Counted from the first letter of the stretch, positions 17,350 through 27,686 are shown. The stretch: 64,000 bases of DNA from Pseudomonas frederiksbergensis (GCF_003732705.1 NZ_MOBR01000018.1:1-64000), one strand, 5' to 3'. Made by a program: numbers and translations. Notes: generated by a model not told the origin, from the letters alone.

Positions 17350-19071
17350 ATGCCGCAGCATTGGCCCGCCGCCGATATCGCCCGATTGATCCTCGATGGC
17401 TTTGACGATTACCGCGAGCACTTCCGGCAGATCACCGACGGTGCCCGGGCCCGTTTCGAGCAGGCGCAGTGGCAGGAGACGCAATCGGCGTCGGCGGCGC
17501 GGATCAATCTGTACGAAGACAAAGTCGGCGAAACGGTGGCGCGGCTGCGGGCGTCTTTCGAGTCCGATACGTTGATGGATGTGAGCTGCTGGCCGCTGGT
17601 CAAAAGTGCCTACATCACGCTGATCGACCTGCGTTTCGACGATGAACTGTCCGAGACCTGGTACAACTCGATCTTCTGCGGGCTGTTCAGCCATGACTTG
17701 ATCAGCGACGGCTGCATGTTCATCCACACCACCCGGCCGAGCCTGCGCCGGGCCCGGGCGGCGCAAACCCGGACTTATAAGCCTCAGGGGCACTTGTCGG
17801 AAATGCTGGCGAGCATCTTTGCCGACTACCGCTTCAGCGAGGATTACGCCGACCTGCCCGGCGACTTGCGCCGCCTCGAAGCACAGTTGCGCGAGAACCT
17901 GCCGGACTGGGTGTGCAAAGACCCGGAACTGTCCGTCGAACTGTTTTCCTCGGTGCTTTATCGCAACAAAGGCGCGTACCTGGTCGGGCGCATCTACACC
18001 CAGGACGAGCAATGGCCGCTGGTGATTCCACTGCTGCACCGCGAAGGGCGCGGGATTCAGATTGACGCGCTGATCACCGATGAAGCGGACGTGTCGATCA
18101 TTTTCTCGTTCACCCGTTCGTATTTCATGGTGGATGTGCCGGTGCCGGCGGAGTTCATCGGCTTCCTCAAGCGCATCCTGCCGGGCAAGCACATCGCCGA
18201 GCTGTACACCTCGATCGGCTTCTATAAACACGGCAAGTCCGAGTTCTACCGGGCGCTGATCAACCACCTGGCCAACACCGACGACCAGTTCATCATGGCC
18301 CCCGGTGTGCGCGGCATGGTCATGAGCGTGTTCACCCTGCCGGGGTTCAACACCGTATTCAAAATCATCAAGGACCGTTTCTCGCCGTCGAAAAACGTCG
18401 ACCGTGCCACGGTGATCGAGAAGTACCGCTTGGTGAAAAGCGTCGACCGGGTCGGGCGCATGGCCGATACCCAGGAATTCGCTGACTTCCGTTTCCCTTT
18501 GAGCAAGTTCGAGCCGGCGTGCCTTGAAGAACTGCTCGATGTGGCGCCATCCACGGTGTCGGTCGAAGGCGATACGGTGCTGATCCGCCACTGCTGGACC
18601 GAGCGACGGATGACGCCGCTCAACCTCTATCTGGAACACGCCAACGAGGCCCAGGTGCGCGAGGCGCTGGAAGATTACGGTCTGGCGATCAAGCAACTGG
18701 CGGCGGCGAACATCTTTCCCGGCGACATGCTGCTGAAAAACTTTGGCGTCACCCGACATGGGCGTGTGGTGTTTTATGACTACGACGAGATTTGCTTTCT
18801 GACGGAGGCCAACTTCCGCCACATCCCGCAACCGCGCACGCCGGAAGATGAAATGGCCTCCGAGCCGTGGTACTCGATCGGGCCGCTGGATGTGTTTCCG
18901 GAAGAGTTTCCGCCGTTTTTGTTTGCCGATTCCGGGCAGCGCAAGTTGTTCGATGAACTGCATGGCGAGTTGTACAACGCCGATTACTGGAAGAGCTTGC
19001 AGGAGGCGATTCGGGCCGGAAAAGTGATTGACGTGTTCCCGTATCGGCGCAAAGGCCTGGATAACGAATAA
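17350..19071 (+). CDS. aceK: Isocitrate dehydrogenase kinase/phosphatase AceK
   Basis: A 573-residue bifunctional enzyme, typical length. It phosphorylates and dephosphorylates isocitrate dehydrogenase to divert carbon into the glyoxylate bypass. Characteristic blocks are YLVGRIYTQDEQWPLVIPLL, PGVRGMVMSVFTLPGFNTVF (ATP-binding region), IIKDRFSPSKN and the metal-binding VVFYDYDEICFLTEANFR. ATG 17350 (MPQHWPA) follows AGAGG; the frame extends upstream without a better start. Confidence 0.96.
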   Translation: MPQHWPAADIARLILDGFDDYREHFRQITDGARARFEQAQWQETQSASAARINLYEDKVGETVARLRASFESDTLMDVSCWPLVKSAYITLIDLRFDDELSETWYNSIFCGLFSHDLISDGCMFIHTTRPSLRRARAAQTRTYKPQGHLSEMLASIFADYRFSEDYADLPGDLRRLEAQLRENLPDWVCKDPELSVELFSSVLYRNKGAYLVGRIYTQDEQWPLVIPLLHREGRGIQIDALITDEADVSIIFSFTRSYFMVDVPVPAEFIGFLKRILPGKHIAELYTSIGFYKHGKSEFYRALINHLANTDDQFIMAPGVRGMVMSVFTLPGFNTVFKIIKDRFSPSKNVDRATVIEKYRLVKSVDRVGRMADTQEFADFRFPLSKFEPACLEELLDVAPSTVSVEGDTVLIRHCWTERRMTPLNLYLEHANEAQVREALEDYGLAIKQLAAANIFPGDMLLKNFGVTRHGRVVFYDYDEICFLTEANFRHIPQPRTPEDEMASEPWYSIGPLDVFPEEFPPFLFADSGQRKLFDELHGELYNADYWKSLQEAIRAGKVIDVFPYRRKGLDNE

Positions 19072-19079
19072 CCCACGCT

Positions 19080-19186
19080 GATCGTTCCCACGCTCCGCGT
19101 GGGAATGCATCAATGGACGCTCTGCGTCCGCCGTTGGGACGCGGAGCGTCCCGGGCTGCATTCCCACGCAGAGCGTGGGAACGATC
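19080..19186. repeat. REP-like palindromic element, family B
   Basis: GATCGTTCCCACGCTCCGCG at the left and CGCAGAGCGTGGGAACGATC at the right, with GGACGCTCTGCGTCC and GGGACGCGGAGCGTCCC inside. Same design as 4900-5003. Confidence 0.8.
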
Positions 19187-19199
19187 ACAGAGCAGCTGT

Positions 19200-19310
19200 A
19201 AGCATCAAGCTGCAAGCTAAAAGCCGCTCTGCTTGTAGCTTGATGCTTGTAGCTTGCCGCTGCTTCTCTGTTACCCTTGCGGCTTTTGGCTTACAGCTTG
19301 CCGCTGCTTC
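19200..19310. repeat. AAGCTTGCAAGC-type repeat tract, family D
   Basis: Imperfect inverted repeats of AAGCATCAAGCTGCAAGC and GCTTGTAGCTTGATGCTT, followed by further GCTTGCCGCTGCTTC units, running into the hrpA start codon. A similar tract is at 24846-24921. Confidence 0.65.
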
Positions 19311-19311
19311 T

Positions 19312-22300
19312 ATGACTGACGAATCGCCTTCCATCGACAAACTGCTGAAAAACCTCGATCACGCCATGCTTGCCGACCGCCACCGGCTGCGGCGGCAGTT
19401 GCTTGAGCTGCGCAAGAAACCTGACGAGGCCAAGCTGGCCCAGTGGGTGACGCGCATGCAGGCGTCCTGTGATCAGGTGTTGGCGCGGCGTGCCAGCCTG
19501 CCGGTGATTCGTTACGACGACAGCCTTCCAATCGCCGCCAAGCGTGACGAAATCAAAGAGGCGCTGCTCAAGCATCAGGTGCTGATCATCGCCGGCGAAA
19601 CCGGTTCGGGTAAAACCACCCAGTTGCCGAAGATCTGCCTGGAAATCGGGCGCGGCCAGCATGGCCTGATCGGCCACACCCAGCCGCGCCGAATTGCCGC
19701 GCGCAGCGTCGCGAGTCGGGTGGCTGAAGAACTGGCCACGCCGCTGGGCGCGCTGGTCGGCTATCAGGTGCGCTTCGAGGATCAGAGCGATTCCAACACT
19801 CTGATCAAGTTGATGACCGACGGTATCTTGCTGGCGGAAACCCAGAACGACCGCTACCTCGAACGCTACGACACGATCATCGTCGACGAAGCCCACGAAC
19901 GCAGCCTCAACATCGATTTCCTGCTCGGTTACCTGAAAACCCTGCTGCCACGCCGCCCGGACCTGAAAGTCATCATTACTTCGGCGACCATCGACCTGGA
20001 GCGTTTCTCCAAGCATTTCGATGACGCGCCGATTGTCGAAGTCTCCGGCCGCACCTTCCCGGTAGACACCTGGTATCGCCCGCTGACCCTTGAGCAGGAC
20101 GAAGAGGGTAACCGCGTCGAGGACGATTTGACCGTGGATCAGGCGATCCTCGCCACCCTCGACGAAATCGCCGCGTTTGAACGCAGCGAGCGCAAGAGTC
20201 CTGGGGATGTGCTGGTGTTCCTGCCCGGCGAGCGCGAGATTCGCGACGCGGCGGACATGCTGCGCAAGGCCCAGCTCAAGCACACCGAAATCCTGCCGCT
20301 CTACGCGCGATTGTCGCCGGCCGAGCAGCAACGGATTTTCCAGTCGCACCCAGGCCGCCGCGTGGTGCTGGCGACCAACGTCGCGGAAACCTCGCTGACG
20401 GTGCCGGGCATTCGTTACGTGATCGACAGCGGCACCGCGCGCATCAGCCGCTACAGCTACCGCGCCAAGGTCCAGCGCCTGCCCATCGAAGCGATTTCCC
20501 AGGCCAGCGCCAACCAGCGTAAGGGGCGTTGCGGGCGGGTCGAGCCGGGCATTTGTATTCGTCTTTATGGCGAAGAAGATTTCATTGGTCGGCCGGAATT
20601 TACCGACCCGGAAATCCTGCGAACCAACCTTGCCGCCGTTATTTTGCAGATGCTGCATCTGCGCCTCGGCGAGATCACCGATTTCCCGTTTATCGAACCG
20701 CCGGATGGCAAGGCGATCAGCGACGGTTTCAACCTGCTGCAAGAACTTTCCGCCGTTGATCGCAACAGCCAGTTGACCCCGCTGGGGCGCAATCTGGCGC
20801 GCCTGCCGGTGGACCCGCGCATGGGCCGCATGTTGCTGGAAGCGGCGAAACTCGGCAGTTTGCAGGAAGTGCTGATCGTCGCCAGCGCCATGTCGATCCA
20901 GGACCCGCGCGAGCGTCCGCCGGAGCGTCAACAAGCGGCGGATCAGGCCCACGCGCAATGGAAAGACGTGGATTCGGACTTCGCCGGGCTGGTCAATCTG
21001 TGGCGCGGTTTTGAAGAACAGCGCCAGGCGTTGACCGCGAGTCCGTTGCGCAACTGGTGTCGCAAGAATTTCCTCAACTACTTGCGCCTGCGCGAGTGGC
21101 GCGACTCCCATCGTCAGTTGAGTCTGATCTGCCGCGACATGCAGTTGACCCTCAACAAAGAACCGGCGGATTACCCGAAACTGCACAAAGCCGTGCTCTC
21201 GGGTTTGCTCAGCCAGATCGGTCAGAAAACCGAAGAGGGCGACTACCTCGGCGCTCGTCAGCGACGTTTCTGGATTCACCCGTCATCGGGCCTGGGCAAG
21301 AAGCGTCCGCAATGGCTGATGGCCGCCGAATTGGTGGAAACCACCAAGCTCTATGCGCGCATGGTGGCCAAGATCGACGCGGACTGGATCGAGCCGCTGG
21401 CCGGGCACCTGATCAAGAAAAACCACTTCGAACCTCATTGGGAGAAGAAGCGCGGCCAGGTCGTGGCGTTCGAGCAGATCACGCTTTTCGGTTTGATCGT
21501 GGTCGGGCGTCGGCCGGTGCATTACGGGCCGATTGATCCGGTGGTGTCCCGTGAGTTTTTCATTCGCGAAGGCCTGGTGCGCGGCGAAATTCAGTCCAAG
21601 GCCAAGTGCCTGACCGCCAATGCGCAGTTGCTGGAACAGCTCGATGAACTGGAAGCCAAGGCCCGTCGGCGTGACATCCTTGCGGACGAAGAAACCCTGT
21701 TCGCCTTCTACGACGCGCGGCTGCCGGCGGAGATTCACCAGACCGCGACGTTCGACAGTTGGTACAAGGTCAACAGCCAGAAAGACCCGCAGCTGCTGAT
21801 CATGCGCGAAGAGGACGTGCTGGCCCGCGAAGCCAGTGAAGTCACCGCGCTGCATTACCCGGACACCTTGCACATCGGTGATCTGGAATTGGCCCTGAGT
21901 TACCACTTCGAACCCAACCACCCCCGCGACGGCGTGACCCTGCGGGTGCCGGCGCCGCTGTTACCGATGCTGCCGCCGGAACGCCTGGAATGGCTGGTGC
22001 CGGGGGTGATCGAGGCCAAGTGCGTCGCGTTGGTGCGCAACCTGCCCAAAGCCCTGCGCAAGAACTTCGTACCGGTGCCGGACTTCGTCAAAGCCGCGTT
22101 GCAGCGCATGACGTTTGCCGAGGGCTCATTGCCCCAGGCTTTGGGCCGCGAACTGTTGCGCATGACTGGCGCTCGGGTCAGCGATGAAGCCTGGGCGGAA
22201 GCCTCGCAGCAGGTCGACAGCCATTTGCGCATGAACCTGGAAATCGTCGATGGCCAGGGCAAGTTCCTCGGCGAAGGGCGGGATCTGGCCGAGTTGACCG

Positions 22301-23223
22301 CACGGTTCGCCGAGGCCAGCCAAGCCGCGTTGGCGGTGCCGCAAACCGCGAAAAACCAGCAACCGGTGGAGCCGAAAGTCTTTGCCGCCGTGGCCGAGAA
22401 AACCCAGCAGAAGATCGCCGGGCTGTCGATGACGGTGTACCCGGCGTTGGTGGAAGAGAGCGGCACGGTCAAGGAAGGGCGTTTTTCGACCCCGGCCGAA
22501 GCCGAGTTCCAGCACCGTCGCGCGTTGCAGCGTTTGCTGATGCAGCAATTGGCCGAGCCGGCGAAGTTCTTGCGCGGCAAGTTGCCGGGGTTGACTGAGC
22601 TGGGCCTGATGTACCGTGAACTGGGGCGTATCGATGCTTTGGTCGAAGACATTCTGCTGGCCAGTCTCGACAGCTGCATTCTTGAGGGCGAAGACCCGTT
22701 GCCGCGCGATGGCGCCGGGTTGGCCTCCCTGGCCGAACGCAAGCGCGGCGGCTGGACCGAGCACGCCGAACGCCTGGCGAAGCTGACCCTGGAGATTCTC
22801 AAGCTCTGGCACGGTCTGCAAAAACGCTTCAAGGGCAAGATCGACCTGGCCCAAGCGGTGGCGTTGAATGACATCAAGCAGCAGCTCAGTCATCTGGTGT
22901 ATGCGGGTTTTGTCCGGGAAACCCCGATGCAATGGCTCAAGGAACTGCCGCGTTATCTGAAAGCGGTCGAGCAGCGTTTCGAGAAAATCGGCGCGCAAGT
23001 GCAGCGGGATCGGGTCTGGAGCGGTGAATTGTCCGGTTTGTGGGCGCAATATCAGACTCGCGCCAACAAACACGCCCAGGAAGGCAAGCGCGATCCGCAG
23101 CTGGAACTGTATCGCTGGTGGCTGGAGGAGTACCGGGTTTCGCTGTTCGCCCAGCAACTGGGGACCAAAGTGCCGATCTCCGACAAGCGCCTGAACAAAC
23201 AGTGGACCCAGGTCGAACCATAA
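19312..23223 (+). CDS. hrpA: ATP-dependent RNA helicase HrpA
   Basis: A 1,303-residue DEAH-box helicase. Walker A is IIAGETGSGKTTQLP (about residues 93-107), the DEAH motif is IIVDEAHERSLN, motif III is ITSATIDLERF, and motif VI is ANQRKGRCGRVEPG. HA2, an OB region and the long DUF3418 C-terminal part follow. E. coli HrpA rescues stalled or collided ribosomes. ATG 19312 (MTDESPS) is used; the region just upstream is repeat sequence and offers no clear Shine-Dalgarno, so the exact start is uncertain. Confidence 0.95.
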   Translation: MTDESPSIDKLLKNLDHAMLADRHRLRRQLLELRKKPDEAKLAQWVTRMQASCDQVLARRASLPVIRYDDSLPIAAKRDEIKEALLKHQVLIIAGETGSGKTTQLPKICLEIGRGQHGLIGHTQPRRIAARSVASRVAEELATPLGALVGYQVRFEDQSDSNTLIKLMTDGILLAETQNDRYLERYDTIIVDEAHERSLNIDFLLGYLKTLLPRRPDLKVIITSATIDLERFSKHFDDAPIVEVSGRTFPVDTWYRPLTLEQDEEGNRVEDDLTVDQAILATLDEIAAFERSERKSPGDVLVFLPGEREIRDAADMLRKAQLKHTEILPLYARLSPAEQQRIFQSHPGRRVVLATNVAETSLTVPGIRYVIDSGTARISRYSYRAKVQRLPIEAISQASANQRKGRCGRVEPGICIRLYGEEDFIGRPEFTDPEILRTNLAAVILQMLHLRLGEITDFPFIEPPDGKAISDGFNLLQELSAVDRNSQLTPLGRNLARLPVDPRMGRMLLEAAKLGSLQEVLIVASAMSIQDPRERPPERQQAADQAHAQWKDVDSDFAGLVNLWRGFEEQRQALTASPLRNWCRKNFLNYLRLREWRDSHRQLSLICRDMQLTLNKEPADYPKLHKAVLSGLLSQIGQKTEEGDYLGARQRRFWIHPSSGLGKKRPQWLMAAELVETTKLYARMVAKIDADWIEPLAGHLIKKNHFEPHWEKKRGQVVAFEQITLFGLIVVGRRPVHYGPIDPVVSREFFIREGLVRGEIQSKAKCLTANAQLLEQLDELEAKARRRDILADEETLFAFYDARLPAEIHQTATFDSWYKVNSQKDPQLLIMREEDVLAREASEVTALHYPDTLHIGDLELALSYHFEPNHPRDGVTLRVPAPLLPMLPPERLEWLVPGVIEAKCVALVRNLPKALRKNFVPVPDFVKAALQRMTFAEGSLPQALGRELLRMTGARVSDEAWAEASQQVDSHLRMNLEIVDGQGKFLGEGRDLAELTARFAEASQAALAVPQTAKNQQPVEPKVFAAVAEKTQQKIAGLSMTVYPALVEESGTVKEGRFSTPAEAEFQHRRALQRLLMQQLAEPAKFLRGKLPGLTELGLMYRELGRIDALVEDILLASLDSCILEGEDPLPRDGAGLASLAERKRGGWTEHAERLAKLTLEILKLWHGLQKRFKGKIDLAQAVALNDIKQQLSHLVYAGFVRETPMQWLKELPRYLKAVEQRFEKIGAQVQRDRVWSGELSGLWAQYQTRANKHAQEGKRDPQLELYRWWLEEYRVSLFAQQLGTKVPISDKRLNKQWTQVEP

Positions 23224-23252
23224 CTAGTCGCTGATCGTACGATCATCAGCCA

Positions 23253-23348
23253 CCTGTAGGAGCAAAGCTTGCTCGCGATAGCGGTGTGTCAGTCGACATC
23301 GATGTTGGATGGGCTGGCGCCATCGCGGGCAAGCCTTGCTCCTACAGG
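23253..23348. repeat. REP palindrome, family A
   Basis: CCTGTAGGAGCAAAGCTTGC on the left and GCAAGCCTTGCTCCTACAGG on the right; the inner GTCGACATCGATGTTGGATG is the usual spacer type of this family. Confidence 0.85.
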
Positions 23349-23564
23349 TCGTACGGTGTTTGATCCAGCAAAAGGGGCCAAACCCCAGCGTTTATGGCAA
23401 ACTTCGCGCCTATAAACGCCGGCCCCGCCGTTTTGCGCCTCCACAGGCATGGCGGATCGGAATAAAGCGATGCCAGGTTGGATTCCACGGAATGGGAAAA
23501 GACCCTTTGTGTGTTGGTACGTCGGTGCCAACGCTTTCTGCCTGAACAGATTAGAGAAACGACC

Positions 23565-24686
23565 ATGCATAACGTCGTCATCAGCGGCACCGGCCTGTAC
23601 ACCCCGGCCAACAGCATCTCCAATGAAGAGCTGGTGCAGTCTTTCAACGCTTACGTCGCGCAATTCAACGCCGACAATGCCGACGCCATCGCGCGCGGTG
23701 AAATCGACGCGTTGACCGAGTCCAGTGCAGCGTTTATCGAAAAAGCCTCCGGCATCAAAAGCCGCTTTGTCATGGACAAGGACGGCATCCTCGACCCGCA
23801 ACGCATGGCGCCACGCCTGCCCGAGCGTTCCAACGACGAATGGTCGGTGCTGTGCCAGATGGCCATCGGCGCTGCCGAACAAGCCTTGCAGCGCGCCGGC
23901 AAGACCGCTGCGGACATCGACGGTGTGATCGTCGCCTGCTCCAACCTGCAACGCGCCTACCCGGCTATCGCCATCGAAGTCCAGGAAGCCCTGGGCATTC
24001 AAGGTTTCGGTTTCGACATGAACGTGGCCTGCTCCTCGGCGACCTTCGGCATCCAGGCCGCCACCAACAGCGTGCAACTGGGCCAGGCCCGGGCGATCCT
24101 GATGGTCAACCCGGAAGTCTGCACTGGTCACCTGAACTTCCGCGACCGCGACAGCCACTTCATCTTCGGCGACGCTGCCACCGCGGTGATCATCGAACGT
24201 GCCGACCTGGCCACGTCCAAGTACCAGTTCGACATTGTCAGCACCAAATTGCTGACCAAGTTCTCCAACAACATCCGCAACAACTTCGGCTTCCTCAACC
24301 GCGCGGCGGAAGAGGGCGTCGGTGCCAAGGACAAACTGTTCGTGCAGGAAGGCCGCAAGGTATTCCGCGATGTGTGCCCGATGGTTGCCGAACTGGTTGC
24401 CACGCACCTGGAGGAGAACCAGCTCAACGTCGGCGACGTGAAACGCTTCTGGCTGCACCAGGCCAACCTCAGCATGAACCACTTGATCGTCAAGAAACTG
24501 CTGGGTCGCGAAGCCACCGAAGAAGAAGCGCCGGTGATCCTCGACACTTACGCCAACACCAGCTCCGCCGGTTCCGTGATTGCGTTTCACAAGAACCAGG
24601 ATGACCTGGCCAGCGGCTCGCTGGCGGTGCTCAGCTCGTTCGGTGCCGGGTATTCGATTGGTAGCGTGATTCTGCGCAAGCGCTGA
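23565..24686 (+). CDS. Beta-ketoacyl-ACP synthase III-like protein
   Basis: A 373-residue thiolase-fold condensing enzyme. The catalytic triad is visible: Cys in NVACSSATFG, His in FWLHQANLSMN and Asn in TYANTSSAGS. It is longer than housekeeping FabH (about 320 residues) and resembles the P. aeruginosa PA3286-type enzyme, which condenses medium-chain acyl-CoA from beta-oxidation with malonyl-ACP; that link is from recollection. Monocistronic, with a strong terminator at 24700-24745. Confidence 0.88.
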   Translation: MHNVVISGTGLYTPANSISNEELVQSFNAYVAQFNADNADAIARGEIDALTESSAAFIEKASGIKSRFVMDKDGILDPQRMAPRLPERSNDEWSVLCQMAIGAAEQALQRAGKTAADIDGVIVACSNLQRAYPAIAIEVQEALGIQGFGFDMNVACSSATFGIQAATNSVQLGQARAILMVNPEVCTGHLNFRDRDSHFIFGDAATAVIIERADLATSKYQFDIVSTKLLTKFSNNIRNNFGFLNRAAEEGVGAKDKLFVQEGRKVFRDVCPMVAELVATHLEENQLNVGDVKRFWLHQANLSMNHLIVKKLLGREATEEEAPVILDTYANTSSAGSVIAFHKNQDDLASGSLAVLSSFGAGYSIGSVILRKR

Positions 24687-24699
24687 GTTCGCTGTAAAA

Positions 24700-24745
24700 G
24701 ATCGCAGCCTGCGGCAGATACATGCCGCACGCTGCGATTTTTTTT
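24700..24745 (+). terminator. Rho-independent terminator of the FabH-like gene
   Basis: ATCGCAGCCTGCGGCA pairs with TGCCGCACGCTGCGAT (one mismatch) and is followed by eight T. Confidence 0.9.
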
Positions 24746-24780
24746 GTGCCCGTTTTTTGTGGCAAGGGGCAAATGAAAAC

Positions 24781-24836
24781 AGCCCCGCGTTGGTCTATCG
24801 GACGGATGATGGGGACCGATAGACCAACGCGAGGCT
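24781..24836 (-). terminator. Long inverted repeat, probable terminator of the porin gene
   Basis: Two 21-nt arms (24781-24801 and 24816-24836) with a single mismatch. On the minus strand the stem is followed by TGTTTTCATTT. It lies about 90 bp past the porin stop. Confidence 0.7.
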
Positions 24837-24845
24837 GTAAAGGAG

Positions 24846-24921
24846 CAGCTTCGAGCGGCAAGCTTCAAGCTGCAAGCAGTGCGCTTGAACTTGAAGCTTT
24901 TAGCTTGAAACTTGCAACTGC
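24846..24921. repeat. AAGCTTGCAAGC-type repeat tract, family D
   Basis: Repeated AAGCTTCAAGCTGCAAGC and its inverse in the gap between the porin stop and its terminator. Same type as 19200-19310. Confidence 0.65.
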
Positions 24922-24925
24922 TTTT

Positions 24926-26242
24926 TTAGAACTTGGCTTCGGCATCCAGTTGCAGGGTCTTGATGTCCGAGTCGCGGATGGTGGCGTTGGTGAAGTCGGA
25001 TTTAGCCATGAAGTACGTCGCGCCCAGGGCGAAGTTCTTGTCGATTTCATAGCTGACTTTCAACTTGCTGCCGCGCGAACCGGTGAAGCCGTTGGCGAAG
25101 TCAGAGTCGGTGAAGGCGCCGACCACGGCGTTACGCTGTACGTCGCGATAGTTGTAGTCCACGGCGAAGCCGTAAAGCTTGGTCTTCACACCGGTCAACC
25201 AGGCTGCGTCCTGATCGTTGCTGGCGTCTTTGTTGGTGACGTACTGACCGTACAGCGACAGCGGCATTGGCAGGCCACCGATGTCGATCTGACCAAAACC
25301 TTCGTACAGCTTGAACTGTTCGTTCGGGGTGTTGCCGTTGGTGGCCAGGATGGATGGCGTGGTAGTGCCGCCTGCGGTGATGTCGTCGTCGTTGTCGTAG
25401 CCGTAGACGCTGCCACCCAGGGTCAGTTTCAGGTTGTCGGTGATGGCGAAGCGCGCGCCCAACTGACCGGCGTACAGGCGCAGGTCGTGCTTGAACTGCA
25501 CGCCTTCGCCGTCGACGTTGTCCTTGAGGGTGTAGTGGCCGGCGCTACCGAACAGCTCGGTGCTGGCGCCCAATGGGTACTTGTAAGTCAGTGCCAGGCC
25601 TTCTGGGCTGATATCGCTATCCCAGATGATGTCGCCCATGCTCACCCATTGTTGCGGCATCTTGCCGCCCACGATGTGCAGGTTCTTGAGGAAGTCCGGG
25701 TGGTAGTCCACGTAGCCTTGGTCGAGCCAGATCGACTTCTTGTCGAAGTAGCCGTCCAGGCTCTGGTTGGTGGATCGAGCGTCATCGTTGTTGCCGGTGG
25801 CGATACGGATACCGGTGTCAACTTGCGGGTTGATTTCGCTGTAGGCACCCAGGCGCACGCGAATACGCTGACGATCCTGGTCTTTGTTGTTCGAAACGCC
25901 ATCGTTCTTGACCGTTTCCTGGCGGAAACGCACGTCGCCCTTGAATTGGGTCTTGGCAGCCCAGGCCAGTTTCTGGTCGAAAGTGCTCAGTTCGTTGGTT
26001 TTCTTCGCCGTCGCCGCAATCTGTTCGTTGGTCTCTTGCTGAGCCTGACGGGCGATTTGCTGGTCTTTCTGATCACGGGCCAGTTCGGCTTGCAGTTCGG
26101 CGTATTGCGCCTGGGAAATCGAGCCGTTTGCCTTGAGCATGTCGAGCAGTTTGGCGTCGACTGCAGCGCTGGCCGGAACACTCATGGCCAGCAGCAGGCC
26201 GCCACACAAGGCCGCCGCAGTTTTCGTGGAAGCAAGACGCAT
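24926..26242 (-). CDS. Putative outer-membrane porin
   Basis: A 438-residue protein. Residues 1-27 are a signal peptide ending SVPASA. A helical, Gln-rich stretch follows at about 35-90 (AQYAELQAELARDQKDQQIA), likely a periplasmic coiled coil, and then a beta-barrel rich in alternating aromatic and polar residues, ending in Phe (LQLDAEAKF), the usual BAM signal. It matches the 'putative porin' family seen in Pseudomonas. ATG 26242 has GGAGAT upstream. Substrate unknown. Confidence 0.85.
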   Translation of the reverse strand: MRLASTKTAAALCGGLLLAMSVPASAAVDAKLLDMLKANGSISQAQYAELQAELARDQKDQQIARQAQQETNEQIAATAKKTNELSTFDQKLAWAAKTQFKGDVRFRQETVKNDGVSNNKDQDRQRIRVRLGAYSEINPQVDTGIRIATGNNDDARSTNQSLDGYFDKKSIWLDQGYVDYHPDFLKNLHIVGGKMPQQWVSMGDIIWDSDISPEGLALTYKYPLGASTELFGSAGHYTLKDNVDGEGVQFKHDLRLYAGQLGARFAITDNLKLTLGGSVYGYDNDDDITAGGTTTPSILATNGNTPNEQFKLYEGFGQIDIGGLPMPLSLYGQYVTNKDASNDQDAAWLTGVKTKLYGFAVDYNYRDVQRNAVVGAFTDSDFANGFTGSRGSKLKVSYEIDKNFALGATYFMAKSDFTNATIRDSDIKTLQLDAEAKF

Positions 26243-26516
26243 ATCAATCTCCGAAGATGAAAGGGATGACTGAGCCATCCAGGACACAACCGACCGATGA
26301 CGGACGGAAAACAGTGACCGGGTAGAACCCGGCGCTCTAAAAACAGGCGCCAGTATCGCGATGGTTTATGACAGTGCAGTGGCAAAGTGATGGCGTCTCG
26401 ATGACGATACAAATCTTTCATGAACCTTTGTTCTAGAGCGCTGTCGGCGGATGACGGGTGTGCAATGTGCGGCGATAAGCGATACTCGCCGGGCTGTCAC
26501 GCAATGAACTGTGAGA

Positions 26517-27647
26517 ATGCCGATGCCGCTGCAACGTCTGGAAAGTCTGTCCGAAATCGCGCCGCACACGTGGGACGCGCTGGTACCTGAAAGTCAGCCG
26601 TTTCTGCGCTATGCGTTCCTCAGCGCGCTGGAAGACAGCGGCAGTGTTGGCCCGCATTCCGGTTGGCAACCCGAGCATCTGTTGCACGTTGAAGGCGATC
26701 GTTTGATCGCCGCCTTGCCCAGCTACCGCAAATGGCATTCCTACGGCGAGTACGTGTTTGATCACGGTTGGGCCGACGCCTGCGCCCGTGCCGGCATCGA
26801 GTATTACCCCAAGCTGTTGACCGCCGTGCCGTTCAGCCCGGTCAGCGGGCCGCGCCTGTTGGCGGCCAATGTGGAGGACGGTTTTGAGTTGCTGAACAGC
26901 CTGCCGGGTTACCTGGAAATCGAAGAGCTTTCCAGCGCGCACATTAATTTCACCGACCCGTTCACCGATGCCGCGTTGGCCGAACAGCCTGGCTGGTTGC
27001 AGCGTATCGGCTGTCAGTACCACTGGCAGAACCGTGATTATCGGGACTTTCAGGACTTCCTCGACGCCCTCAGTTCGCGCAAGCGTAAGCAGATGCGCAA
27101 AGAGCGCGAGCAAGTGGCGGGGCAGGGCATCGAGTTCGAATGGCTGGAGGGGGCGCAACTGACCCAGGCGCAGTGGGATTTTGTCTATGCCTGCTACGCC
27201 AATACCTACGCAGTGCGTCGGCAAACGCCTTATCTGACGCGGGAATTCTTCAGTCTGTTGGCCGAGCGCATGCCGGAATCGATTCGCGTGGTGCTGGCCA
27301 AGCAAGGCTCACGGCCGGTGGCCATGGCGTTCAGTCTGGTGGGTGGCGACAGCTTTTACGGTCGTTACTGGGGCTGCCTGGCGGAGTATGACCGCCTGCA
27401 CTTCGAGACCTGTTTCTACCAGGGCATGGACTATGCGATTGCCAACGGCTTCCAGCGTTTCGACGCCGGGGCGCAAGGCGAGCACAAGTTGATTCGCGGG
27501 TTTGAACCGGTGATCACCCATTCCTGGCACTACTTGCGTCATCCGGGGTTGAAAGCGGCGGTCAAAGACTTTTTGCAACAGGAGCGTGTCGGGGTATTGG
27601 CTTACGCTGAAGACGCCCGGAATGCTTTGCCTTATAGGCAGCCTTAA
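26517..27647 (+). CDS. FemAB-like/GNAT acyltransferase (DUF482 family)
   Basis: About 376 residues. The FemAB-like fold is supported by SSRKRKQMRKEREQVAGQGI (charged helix before the second GNAT domain), YGRYWGCLAEYDRLHFETCF and FDAGAQGEHKLIRGFEP. Members are annotated as peptidoglycan-biosynthesis-like or GNAT proteins; the true substrate is unknown. Possible starts are GTG 26511, ATG 26517 and ATG 26523; none has a clear ribosome-binding site, so the start is uncertain by a few residues. Confidence 0.85.
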   Translation: MPMPLQRLESLSEIAPHTWDALVPESQPFLRYAFLSALEDSGSVGPHSGWQPEHLLHVEGDRLIAALPSYRKWHSYGEYVFDHGWADACARAGIEYYPKLLTAVPFSPVSGPRLLAANVEDGFELLNSLPGYLEIEELSSAHINFTDPFTDAALAEQPGWLQRIGCQYHWQNRDYRDFQDFLDALSSRKRKQMRKEREQVAGQGIEFEWLEGAQLTQAQWDFVYACYANTYAVRRQTPYLTREFFSLLAERMPESIRVVLAKQGSRPVAMAFSLVGGDSFYGRYWGCLAEYDRLHFETCFYQGMDYAIANGFQRFDAGAQGEHKLIRGFEPVITHSWHYLRHPGLKAAVKDFLQQERVGVLAYAEDARNALPYRQP

Positions 27648-27686
27648 TGCTGCGGTGTGCTTTTAGGTGAATTAAAAAGGGGAAGA

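Noticed and set aside
19291..21279. 662-codon minus-strand frame opposite hrpA
   Set aside because: It is antisense to conserved helicase motifs and has no start signal.
24722..26260. 512-codon plus-strand frame opposite the porin
   Set aside because: The minus-strand porin has signal peptide, barrel features and a terminator; this is its mirror frame.
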